Virus record (IMG/VR): IMGVR_UViG_3300047556_000004
Span: 1-21,724 of that record
DNA from: a virus
Direction: 5' to 3' (one strand)
DNA: 21,724 nucleotides
Below are positions 12,666 to 19,739 of the stretch, in pieces. Under the pieces are notes generated by a model, which made no database searches, was not told the DNA's origin, and worked only from the letters and a program-made list of their open reading frames with translations. How positions within the stretch are numbered: the first letter of the stretch is position 1; each line of letters starts with the position of its first letter. A program made the position numbers and the translations under genes.

Positions 12666-15600
12666 TTATAAGCCTAAAGCGCGCTGGTTATCGCTTGAAA
12701 GTTTCGCAATGTTCTTGTCGATGTTTTCCAAGAATCGGTTAAACCTCGTGTTGTCGGCAATAATGTATAGCTGCGTGATAGCCTGGTTAAGCAGGTTATT
12801 CGCATTCTGCTGGTTAACACGAATGGCGTTAATGTAGCCAGCAAGCAGCGTAGCGGTTTCCTCCGTAACTGTCGAAGATATGCTACCAGATAGCCCTGTT
12901 TTAGTTCCCGAAACAAGCTTTTGCATGTCAGCAGGAAGCTGGTTTAAAATGCCCACAATGCTACCGCTAAGGTTCTTTAGCTCCGCACCCATGTTAGCAG
13001 CATCGTTCATCACATTCTCGAACCCTGCAAAGTTCCCATCCTTATCCACCCACTTCGATAGGTACTTGTTCAGAACTGCACCGACAGGCTCTTCCACCAA
13101 GCGTTGAACTAGCATCTTTCGGATAACATCGCCTACAATATCGTCCACCTTCTTACCCCATGCAGCAGCAGCGTTTTCGCCAGCTGCAAAGGCATCTATG
13201 ATAGCATTGCCGAGCTGCCCTGCAATGTCCTTAACCGTACCGCCTAGAATATCTTCGGCCATACCGCTAACTGTGTCCTCGATTTGGGTATTGATGCTCC
13301 TAATGGCCTCTTCGTACTCCTTAATCTTGCCTTTGTCGGTTTTCTTTTTTCGTTCCTCGTCGCGAATCATCGCTTGATATTCTTCCTGCTGCTTCTTAAG
13401 GTTACGAATTGAGGCTGCTTGGTTATCGTAGATAGCCGTGCCTAACGCCTTGTCGATAGCTCGCTCTAGCTCCTGGTACTTAATCTTAAGCTGGTCAACG
13501 CTCGCTTGATGCCTCTTTATAGAGCGGTCAATGCTCCTGTCGTGTGCCCTAGAAAAAGCCCCAATAGCGTTAGAAATAAGCTGAATTGAACCCTGCACAA
13601 TCCCCATTACGTTACCTGTAGCTATGGAGCTTGCCAAGCTGCTAGCATCGTTCATAAGGTTGGATATGTCGCCCATTATAGCAGCGGTCTCTTCATCCAT
13701 CGCAATACCCATATTTTGGATAGAGCCTATAACGGTATCGAAGCCACCCTTCAAAGCATCTATCGAACCAGCAGCGGAGCTGAACATCTTTTTTAAGGCT
13801 TCCTTTTTCCCTGCTTCATCGGTTGCTTCATCGTACTGCTTGAAAGCATCCTTGAGGGCAGCAAAAGGGTTCTTTTGCTGTATCGTTTGGTCCACCTTAT
13901 CCATCTGGTCGCGGATAGCCTTAAGCTGGTCTGGTGGTAGCTTCATCTTCTTCCATTCAGCCTCTAGCTTGTTGCGTATCTTTATCATCTGTGATACGCT
14001 CATGGTGTCGAGGTTGCCGAACAGCTGCTGCCAGTCCTGCGACTTCATAAGATCGTTGGTGGCTGCATCCGACTTTTCAGCATCGCGCTTTTTCTCAAGG
14101 TTCTTGGCGTTGTCCTCCATTCCAGCATCTCGCATCGCCTTGATTTGAGGTGCATACTCGTAGTCAATGGCATCCATCTTTTGAAGCGTGGTCATTGAGT
14201 TTTCGTAGGCTTTCTTGAATGTTTCTACGTCCTTCTCAATAGCTTTCATTGCCTCTTCCATTGCTCGCTCGTCGTCCTCCTGCATCTGCTTGAGCATCTT
14301 TTCCATGCTGCTTTCTTGCTGCTTCTGCAGGTCGGCATCCATATCGGCATTGATCTTGAAGAGCATGTCCTCGGGTGTCTTACCGCTACCGCCTGTTTTT
14401 TTGCCCCTAATTCGGTTGATCTCTGCTTCGCCTTTAGCTATCTTATCGAGTAGCTTTTGGCGATCGCTAGCAAAGGTTTTTGAGTTAGTATCGAGCTTAT
14501 CCAAAGCATCCTTAGCAGCCTTAACTTCTTGCTCCCAATATTCCGCATTGATAATAGCTTTAGCAGCCTCCTTGCCCTTACCGCTGTTATCCTTGCTCAT
14601 AATCTCCATCTGGGCTTTCAGCTTATTCTGCAGCTCCGTTTCAGCCTTAATTACATCGTCGTTATTAACCTTGCTATCTCGTGTTACCCTTACGGCACTG
14701 CTAGCAGCACCACCAGCAGCGTTCCCAAGAGCCGAATTAAACCCAGCTGCCAGGTATTCCCTTGTTTTTTGCCATCCTGTTAGGTTAAGCTCACCATCCT
14801 TAGCTGCTTGCATACGCTTGATGCTGTCGGTCATTTCAGCCTCCAAAGCTTGCATCTTAATCTTTTTTTCTAACGACTTAACATACTCGTCGATGGCTGC
14901 TTTTCCCTCGGCTGTTTTCATACTTTCGAGGGTGAGGTTTTTAAGAGTGCCATCGCTAAGCTTAATTAGCTCCTTAAGCTTCTCATTGCGGTACTCTCGG
15001 CTTAAATTTTCGTTATTGATGATTGAGGTAAGCGAGGTAACAGTTGACTTCTCGGCATTGATCTTACTGTTTGCCTCGTCCATTTTCTTGTTATAGCTTT
15101 CCATAGCTACCTCAGCTGCTGTTTGAGCCGTAGCAACCTTATAAAGCACAACGGCTAACCCTGCTAGCAAGGCTGCTGCAATGGCATAAGGATTGCTTAG
15201 TATAGCCTTATTCAGCGATTTTTGCGCTGCTTCCTCAACAGCCATTACCGCTGCCCTTGCCTTGTGTGCTTTGGTGAGTGGTCCTAAAGCTGCATTAAGC
15301 TCTAGGTACAACGTAGCCGACTTACTAGCTGCAACCGCTCTTTCTGCAGCAGCAGTAGCAATAAGAACGGCCTTGTAAGCTCCGTATGTGGCTACAATAG
15401 GCATTAGCACGTTAAGAATGTCCTCGTAGTGTTCTATAGCCGACGTTGCGCCTGTAATAATGCCAGAAATTAAGCCATCGTTGCTTTGTCCGATCTTGTT
15501 TAAAGCTCTATCCCAAGCATCCTGCATGTTGCTGATTTGACCTGTAATGGTTTTGCTCTGCGTCTCCATAAGGTTGAAAAACATGCCTCCCTCGTTGGTA

Positions 15601-16187
15601 AGGTTCTGAATGACTTTCTGAACTTCTGGAAAACCAACCTTACCATTTTCGACCATTTTGGATATTTCGCTATCGGCCACGCCCATAACCTTAGCCAGCT
15701 CAGATACGATAGGAATTCCAGCTTCCATGAATTGGCGCATGTCGTCACCCATTAGGCGACCTTTAGCCTTTACTTGACCATAGACAAGTATTAGCCTATC
15801 CAAAGGAACACCAACACCAGAGGCCACATTACCTAGCCTTATCAGCGTTTCGTTCACCTCATCCGCTGCGACTTGGTACGCTAGAAGCTGCTTTGCACCG
15901 CTCGCTACCTCTGTAAGCGTAAATGGTGTTTTCGCTGCTGTTTCTACGATTTGGCCCATAAGGATATCGGACTTCGCCTTGCTTCCCAGCATGGTCGTAA
16001 AGGCTACGTCAAGCTGCTGGAATTCTCCGCGAACCCTCACCATTTGGCTAACCAGTAGTCCAAATCCTGTAATGCTTGCAATGCCTCCCAAGTTCCGCTT
16101 AAAGCTATCTATGGCACTATCCATTTTTTGCCCTTCCGAAACAACATGGTTGGACATACCGCTAACCTGGTTACGAACAAAGGTCAT
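12666..16187 (-). CDS. Tail tape measure protein
   Basis: A frame of 1173 codons. Residues about 35-240 match the tape measure N-terminal domain of phages (VRGEFQQLDVAFTTMLGSKA, ETAAKTPFTLTEVASGAKQL, RLMGDDMRQFMEAGIPIVSE). Two membrane-like segments follow, about 258-282 and 329-353 (LSNPYAIAAALLAGLAVVLY), which may take part in DNA entry. The rest is mostly charged coiled coil (about 360-1173) with another mild hydrophobic stretch near 880-905. It sets tail length; by the usual 1.5 angstrom per residue this predicts a tail near 175 nm. The ATG at 16187 overlaps the stop of a 22-codon frame that looks like the true N-terminus (see 16184-16252), so about 20 residues may be missing here. Confidence 0.93.
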   Translation of the reverse strand: MTFVRNQVSGMSNHVVSEGQKMDSAIDSFKRNLGGIASITGFGLLVSQMVRVRGEFQQLDVAFTTMLGSKAKSDILMGQIVETAAKTPFTLTEVASGAKQLLAYQVAADEVNETLIRLGNVASGVGVPLDRLILVYGQVKAKGRLMGDDMRQFMEAGIPIVSELAKVMGVADSEISKMVENGKVGFPEVQKVIQNLTNEGGMFFNLMETQSKTITGQISNMQDAWDRALNKIGQSNDGLISGIITGATSAIEHYEDILNVLMPIVATYGAYKAVLIATAAAERAVAASKSATLYLELNAALGPLTKAHKARAAVMAVEEAAQKSLNKAILSNPYAIAAALLAGLAVVLYKVATAQTAAEVAMESYNKKMDEANSKINAEKSTVTSLTSIINNENLSREYRNEKLKELIKLSDGTLKNLTLESMKTAEGKAAIDEYVKSLEKKIKMQALEAEMTDSIKRMQAAKDGELNLTGWQKTREYLAAGFNSALGNAAGGAASSAVRVTRDSKVNNDDVIKAETELQNKLKAQMEIMSKDNSGKGKEAAKAIINAEYWEQEVKAAKDALDKLDTNSKTFASDRQKLLDKIAKGEAEINRIRGKKTGGSGKTPEDMLFKINADMDADLQKQQESSMEKMLKQMQEDDERAMEEAMKAIEKDVETFKKAYENSMTTLQKMDAIDYEYAPQIKAMRDAGMEDNAKNLEKKRDAEKSDAATNDLMKSQDWQQLFGNLDTMSVSQMIKIRNKLEAEWKKMKLPPDQLKAIRDQMDKVDQTIQQKNPFAALKDAFKQYDEATDEAGKKEALKKMFSSAAGSIDALKGGFDTVIGSIQNMGIAMDEETAAIMGDISNLMNDASSLASSIATGNVMGIVQGSIQLISNAIGAFSRAHDRSIDRSIKRHQASVDQLKIKYQELERAIDKALGTAIYDNQAASIRNLKKQQEEYQAMIRDEERKKKTDKGKIKEYEEAIRSINTQIEDTVSGMAEDILGGTVKDIAGQLGNAIIDAFAAGENAAAAWGKKVDDIVGDVIRKMLVQRLVEEPVGAVLNKYLSKWVDKDGNFAGFENVMNDAANMGAELKNLSGSIVGILNQLPADMQKLVSGTKTGLSGSISSTVTEETATLLAGYINAIRVNQQNANNLLNQAITQLYIIADNTRFNRFLENIDKNIAKLSSDNQRALGL

Positions 16188-16252
16188 TTGACGCTGTATG
16201 TCGTCATCTTAAACCTTACATCGTAGTCGAGTGCTCCATCATCTACGTTCAT
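16184..16252 (-). CDS. Probable N-terminal piece of the tape measure gene, out of frame
   Basis: A 22-codon frame, MNVDDGALDYDVRFKMTTYS-VK. Its ATG overlaps the stop of the T chaperone frame as ATGA, and its own TGA overlaps the ATG of the long tape measure frame as ATGA. The start resembles the beginning of other tape measure proteins ('DGAL-x-[FY]-D-x'). Just upstream of 16187 the long frame codes DDDIQRQ behind a TAA, so joining MNVDDGALDYDVRFK to DDDIQRQMTFVRNQV would need one extra base in the TTTAAG at about 16209-16214. A single-base loss, a sequencing error or recoding would each explain it; a coupled leader peptide is the alternative. Confidence 0.5.
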   Translation of the reverse strand: MNVDDGALDYDVRFKMTTYSVK

Positions 16253-16560
16253 TGTGATAAGCTGTTAATGTAGTTCATAATGTCTGTTGCATTCTCGGAG
16301 GTGAGCTTTACGTTATCTTCGCTATCCTTTTTTTCGCTGCTGCTTTCGTAGCTTGGTAGGTCGCTCATTATCCTTTGCAGAACGCTCCATGCGATGCCGT
16401 GATTGAGGTAGTGCCATGACCAGCCAAAGTGGGCGCAAAAGGCTCCCAATCGTCCGTATGGCGATCTTAAACCTCTGTGTTTTCCTCTACTCGAATCGGC
16501 ATCGTCAGCCTGTTCGCTGACATCAATCGAATAGAGTTCGTAAAATCCCCCAAATTGCAC
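16249..16560 (-). CDS. Tail assembly chaperone, T part (made as G-T by -1 frameshift)
   Basis: An open frame of 103 codons that overlaps the G gene by 94 bases in the -1 frame. Only the part after about residue 34 (SPYGRLGAFCAHFGWSWHYL, IAWSVLQRIMSDLPSY, then a polar end KKDSEDNVKLTSENATDIMN) looks like conserved protein; the earlier residues are the shadow of G. This is the T extension of the lambda-like G/G-T pair, placed as always right before the tape measure gene. It probably has no start of its own and is read when ribosomes slip near the end of G. Candidate sites are GGAAAAC at 16479-16485 (near the G stop, good for the conserved parts, imperfect heptamer) and TTTGGGG at 16548-16554 (perfect heptamer, but too early for the conserved end of G). 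Confidence 0.75.
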   Translation of the reverse strand: MQFGGFYELYSIDVSEQADDADSSRGKHRGLRSPYGRLGAFCAHFGWSWHYLNHGIAWSVLQRIMSDLPSYESSSEKKDSEDNVKLTSENATDIMNYINSLSQ

Positions 16561-17033
16561 ATTGAGTTTACTAGAAGGCTGTACTCAAGCAGCTTGGAAG
16601 GTTTAACGCTGGTAAATAGTATTTCGGTCAGCTCTTCAAGCTGCTTATCGTCATACTCGTAGCGGTAGCCTTCACCCTTTTTAATCGCTATTACATAGTC
16701 CTCTCCAAGTATCGCATAGGCTAAAATCTTAGCCATACGTCTTGCATTTTCAAAGGCAAGCTTCTTGGCTACCTGTAGGCTATTTTCTGAAATTAAATCA
16801 GCCTCATTTATGGTAATTTGTACCTGCTCGGAAGCAATTCTAAACAGGGTGGAAGCGGTAGGCTCTTGAATGGTGTACTTCTTTTGCTCGGTTATGGCGA
16901 TACGCTTGCCTAGAAAGCCTTTAAACCCCTTTATTCGCTTGTAAATTTTGCGTTCTATGGTTATACTAACGCCCTTTTCTAGCATTAGATCAATCTCCCT
17001 TTTCTCTGCATTTATCATTTCTTGCTCTGTCAT
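16467..17033 (-). CDS. Tail assembly chaperone, G part
   Basis: A 188-residue soluble protein directly upstream of the T frame and tape measure gene. It is helical and charged (ADLISENSLQVAKKLAFENA, ARRMAKILAYAILGEDYVIA, then GDFTNSIRLMSANRLTMPIR near the end), without known catalytic motifs. In siphoviruses, G and G-T coat the tape measure protein and recruit tail tube subunits during assembly; they are not in the finished particle. The name rests on position, size and the -1 overlapping frame that follows; the C-terminal 'GDFxNSIRL' block resembles G proteins of Bacteroides phages from memory. The start at 17033 follows the previous stop by three bases. Confidence 0.72.
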   Translation of the reverse strand: MTEQEMINAEKREIDLMLEKGVSITIERKIYKRIKGFKGFLGKRIAITEQKKYTIQEPTASTLFRIASEQVQITINEADLISENSLQVAKKLAFENARRMAKILAYAILGEDYVIAIKKGEGYRYEYDDKQLEELTEILFTSVKPSKLLEYSLLVNSMCNLGDFTNSIRLMSANRLTMPIRVEENTEV

Positions 17034-17036
17034 AGC

Positions 17037-17348
17037 CTATCGCATTTGAATTGGTACGTTACAAATAACATCCTCGCTGCACATTCCCTGCCTGTAATCG
17101 TCTGCAAGCGAGGCTATGGCACGACCTTGAATAGTCTTAAGCTGGCTAAAGTCGTTGGTGTTTTCTTTAAGGTTCTTGATGAGCCTTTCGTAGCCCTCCT
17201 TTACACCGTAATTCTTAGCCATATTGATCTGCTTGACTGTCAAACGCTCTTCAATCTTGGCTATTACCCTGTCGATATCCTCCTGTTTAGGAATTGGGTT
17301 CTTGAACCCTGTTAGCTTGAATTTCTTTTCTGGTGTTGCGTTGTTCAT
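17037..17348 (-). CDS. Small conserved-position protein between tail tube and chaperone genes
   Basis: A 103-residue protein from the ATG at 17348 (a GTG one codon earlier is possible). It is polar and helical (EDIDRVIAKIEERLTVKQIN, GVKEGYERLIKNLKENTNDF) with two cysteines near the end (GMCSEDVICNVPIQMR). No domain recognised. It starts just after a terminator-like hairpin and ends three bases before the G chaperone, so it is the first gene of the weaker downstream part of the tail operon. A role in tail assembly is only suggested by its place. Confidence 0.65.
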   Translation of the reverse strand: MNNATPEKKFKLTGFKNPIPKQEDIDRVIAKIEERLTVKQINMAKNYGVKEGYERLIKNLKENTNDFSQLKTIQGRAIASLADDYRQGMCSEDVICNVPIQMR

Positions 17349-17367
17349 CACTTTGCGGTTTAACCAA

Positions 17368-17404
17368 AAAAGCCCCGAAAAGATGCTACTATCTCGGGGC
17401 TTTT
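17368..17404 (-). terminator. Strong hairpin after the tail tube gene
   Basis: AAAAGCCCCGA (17368-17378) pairs perfectly with TCGGGGCTTTT (17394-17404) around a 15-base loop, with two further A residues continuing the run (T-run on the - strand). It has terminator form in the reading direction of the operon, yet tail genes continue after it, so partial read-through would lower expression of chaperones and tape measure relative to the tube protein. Confidence 0.8.
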
Positions 17405-17433
17405 CGGAATTTTTAAAAATGTAGTTCTATCAA

Positions 17434-18180
17434 TTAGGCTCCTGCCTGTGTTACCGTAACAACAGTGCTTACGCCATCTGCAGTAAGTGTAATATCTGCG
17501 GTTCTAGCCTCCGAGTTGGTGTTAGCTGCTACCTTAACGGTTGCCACCTTACCCGAGCGTGTAACGGTTAGCCACTCTACGCTGCTGTCAACACCTGCAT
17601 AGGTTAGGTTGCCAGTTGAGCTTGCGGTAATAGTCTTACCTGTAGCATCAGCAGCAGCCGTGAAGCTTAGCGATGTTGGAGATACAGAAAGTGCCCCAAG
17701 TACATAAGAATATATAGCCTTACCAGGTGAGCTTACAGCCATAGGGGTAACGGTTACATCAATAAGGGTAATACCCTTTTTTGACATATCAGCGTTGATG
17801 GTAGCCTCAATATCTCCATTAGGGATATCAAATACAAGTCCTTGTTCTGGTATTACCCTAATAGCTTTTCTTAAGACTGTTTCGGTTCCATCAAAGCCCC
17901 ACTTACCGTTGGTTACAGTACCACCAACAAGGTCTGCCATTAATTCAGGCGTTGGGTCCATTAATGAAAATGTCAGCACAGGTACTTTCTTCTGCTTTAA
18001 CCTTTCCTCTGGCGAAGATTTTCCCTCTTCGTAGTGCTCCGTTACCTCTGCTTTGTCCTGTGTGAGCTTACAGGTGTCCTTATAGGTTTTACCTATCTTA
18101 CTCATTGTTTCGGGCATGGTACCAGCAGTGCTAGCCACGCCTACTTTTATCTCACTTAGTCCTAGAGAAATTGTTCCCAT
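17434..18180 (-). CDS. Major tail tube protein with C-terminal BACON domain
   Basis: A 248-residue protein. Residues about 1-160 fit a siphovirus tail tube subunit in size and place (after head completion genes, before chaperones). Residues 164-247 (LSVSPTSLSFTAAADATGKT to TADGVSTVVTVTQAG) are a BACON domain: the W203 after a short acidic turn, the N-rich RT turn (NTNSEARTADITL) and the final VTVTQAG strand are diagnostic. BACON domains are nearly confined to Bacteroidetes and their phages (including crAss-like phages) and are thought to bind glycans or mucin. On a tube protein this would give hundreds of copies along the tail, like the Ig-like ends of other tube proteins. A terminator-like hairpin follows the gene. 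Confidence 0.85.
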   Translation of the reverse strand: MGTISLGLSEIKVGVASTAGTMPETMSKIGKTYKDTCKLTQDKAEVTEHYEEGKSSPEERLKQKKVPVLTFSLMDPTPELMADLVGGTVTNGKWGFDGTETVLRKAIRVIPEQGLVFDIPNGDIEATINADMSKKGITLIDVTVTPMAVSSPGKAIYSYVLGALSVSPTSLSFTAAADATGKTITASSTGNLTYAGVDSSVEWLTVTRSGKVATVKVAANTNSEARTADITLTADGVSTVVTVTQAGA

Positions 18181-18192
18181 TTCATAAGTTTT

Positions 18193-18600
18193 TTAATCGT
18201 GAATACTCCAAGAAATTCGAAAATTGACGTAATGCTGCTTGATCTCCGGCTCATCTATCGTAGTCTGAAAATCAATAGTTACTGCTAGACCTTTAATATT
18301 GGCTGATCTTACTGCTGCTACTGCTGCCTCTCCTAGCTCTGCAAGCCTGTTCGTGTTAGGCACATTTTGCTGAACACCATTAATAGGAATAGTTAAGTCT
18401 GGCACGTGAATATTAACGTTAGATGCTCCTAGCTGTGGGTAGTATTCCTGTGATAGCGTGATGGTATTAACTACTACATCCTCCTTAACAGAGTTAAGTG
18501 GTCTGCCCATCTTAAACACTCCACCAGTTAGGTTAAGCCCTGCAAAGGCATTCTTAAGAATGCCGTATAGAATGCTATCGGTGTCAAACGTCAGCTTCAT
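18193..18600 (-). CDS. Tail terminator/completion protein candidate
   Basis: A 135-residue protein: a helical start (MKLTFDTDSILYGILKNAF), a middle with NTITLSQEYYPQLGASNVNI and NTNRLAELGEAAVAAVRSAN, and a beta-strand end (KQHYVNFRISWSIHD). A hydrophobic N-terminal helix followed by alternating strands fits proteins of the gpU/tail terminator kind, which cap the tail tube. The main argument is order: it sits between the HK97 gp10-like gene (4-base ATGA overlap) and the tail tube gene, the usual place of the terminator. No catalytic motif is expected. Confidence 0.6.
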   Translation of the reverse strand: MKLTFDTDSILYGILKNAFAGLNLTGGVFKMGRPLNSVKEDVVVNTITLSQEYYPQLGASNVNIHVPDLTIPINGVQQNVPNTNRLAELGEAAVAAVRSANIKGLAVTIDFQTTIDEPEIKQHYVNFRISWSIHD

Positions 18601-19055
18601 AGCTCTAATGCTGTTTTAACGTTACTCTTAAGCTGCTTAAGCATAATAGGGAGGTACTGCTTAGCTATTATTTCGGACGATGCTAGCACATCTTTACCTC
18701 TCGATTCAACTGCAGCAGCGTAATTCATACCAGCTGTTACCACAAGGGTATAACCCTCCTTGTACTTAGCACCAACCTTTTGAGCTAATATTTTACCCTT
18801 AATGGCACCTTCACTACCTCCCTTAACAACCTCGTAGTTCTCTTTAATAGCTACGCCATCCTTAAAAATGACATAACCTATTGATGATCGAAGGTTACCA
18901 GTTTGGTTTAGGTAAGAGCCATTATTTCTAGCATGGGTAACACACATTTCTCCCAGGTATTGCAACCTTTTAAGGATACGCAATTCAACCACTTCTAAGA
19001 AGTTGCTTAGCCTCCTATCAATATCTGCCTGTGTGAAGTTCGGTTTTATACCCAT
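18597..19055 (-). CDS. HK97 gp10-like head-tail joining protein
   Basis: A 152-residue protein. LRSSIGYVIFKDG (about 54-66) after YLNQTGN is the typical 'TGxLRxSI' block of the HK97 gp10 family; the C-terminal part (GMNYAAAVESRGKDVLASSE, about 108-127) matches the 'YAxxVExG' block of the same family. These proteins act in completion of the connector or tail end of siphoviruses. It overlaps the downstream gene by four bases (ATGA) and the upstream one by ten. The start at 19055 (MGIKPNFTQADIDRRL) is the only sensible one. Confidence 0.8.
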   Translation of the reverse strand: MGIKPNFTQADIDRRLSNFLEVVELRILKRLQYLGEMCVTHARNNGSYLNQTGNLRSSIGYVIFKDGVAIKENYEVVKGGSEGAIKGKILAQKVGAKYKEGYTLVVTAGMNYAAAVESRGKDVLASSEIIAKQYLPIMLKQLKSNVKTALEL

Positions 19056-19381
19056 AGCCTTGAGTGTAGCTGCATTTGGTCGAATCGAAGCACCTGCAGG
19101 TTATCCACACGCCTAAACCCATCCACGCTGCTAGTTTCGCTCACAATGATCTTATCTCCAACGGATAAACGACCAGCACCGAGAGGTAGAAAAACCTTCG
19201 ACTTGTAGGTTATTGCCTGTCCATCGTCAGTTTTAACTACGCTACCCGAACCGTTAGCCTCTTCGCGACACATTGAAAAAAGCACCCATTCAGACTGACC
19301 AGGAATGAAGTTTCCATTTTCATCTTGTGTTGCATCTGCAGCAACGTACACGAATAGGTAGTGTGGGTACTGATCGAACAT
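19046..19381 (-). CDS. Head closure (stopper) protein
   Basis: A 111-residue beta-rich protein from MFDQYPHYLFVYVAADATQD. The ATG at 19381 is preferred over one 42 bases upstream because it follows the upstream stop by a single base and the conserved part begins there. The middle (SEWVLFSMCREEANGSGSVV, then KSKVFLPLGAGRLSVGDKII) fits small OB-like head closure or adaptor proteins, which close the connector after DNA packaging and dock the tail. I remember near-identical layouts in Bacteroides phages. Position between connector and gp10-like genes supports it. Confidence 0.68.
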   Translation of the reverse strand: MFDQYPHYLFVYVAADATQDENGNFIPGQSEWVLFSMCREEANGSGSVVKTDDGQAITYKSKVFLPLGAGRLSVGDKIIVSETSSVDGFRRVDNLQVLRFDQMQLHSRLWV

Positions 19382-19382
19382 G

Positions 19383-19697
19383 TTACCAGTAGTTTGAGCG
19401 ATTAACGATAGTTGGCGTACCATCCAAAGGGTTCTCTATGCCATACTTGCTGTATATGCCAGATGCAAGCTTCATATAGTTGCTCTTGTCGGTTGCAGCA
19501 ATTTGGTAGTCGCCCTCAGAGATATTGGCAGAAGTCACCAGCAGAACGTAGATAGCAGCAAGCGCAAGTTCGAAAGGCTGTGTCAACCCTGCGTAGGTAG
19601 CCGAAGCATCTACGCCTTGATCAATAAGAGCCTTTGTGAACTTACCATCAGATAGCGGATAGTTTACCGATTCTCTAAGTGCTTCTAGGTTAGTCAT
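19383..19697 (-). CDS. Head-tail connector (gp6-like) protein
   Basis: A 104-residue helical protein (MTNLEALRESVNYPLSDGKF, then FELALAAIYVLLVTSANISE and DYQIAATDKSNYMKLASGIY). Size, all-helical nature and place directly after the capsid gene fit the HK97 gp6-like connector ring under the portal. The hydrophobic stretch at about 43-57 is a buried helix rather than a membrane segment. It is one base from the head closure gene. Confidence 0.68.
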   Translation of the reverse strand: MTNLEALRESVNYPLSDGKFTKALIDQGVDASATYAGLTQPFELALAAIYVLLVTSANISEGDYQIAATDKSNYMKLASGIYSKYGIENPLDGTPTIVNRSNYW

Positions 19698-19714
19698 GGT
19701 CTAGTTAGTATAAA

Positions 19715-19734
19715 TGGGGGCTGTTACACCCCCA
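19715..19734 (-). terminator. G/C hairpin after the capsid gene (weak terminator or mRNA-end stabiliser)
   Basis: TGGGGG (19715-19720) pairs with CCCCCA (19729-19734) around an 8-base loop, six bases after the capsid stop. On the - strand it is followed by TTTATAC, a weak T-run. It may reduce read-through from the capsid gene or protect its mRNA. Confidence 0.55.
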
Positions 19735-19739
19735 CCTGG

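Noticed and set aside
13983-13996. TATCA-N4-TGATA resembling the 17-bp palindrome
   Set aside because: The spacer is four instead of three, the outer bases differ, and it lies inside the tape measure coding region.
14215-15096. A 293-codon + strand frame inside the tape measure gene
   Set aside because: It is fully antisense to a strongly supported gene, has a low-complexity Ser/Leu/Ala composition and no start signals; it is a by-product of the helical coding bias of the tape measure gene.
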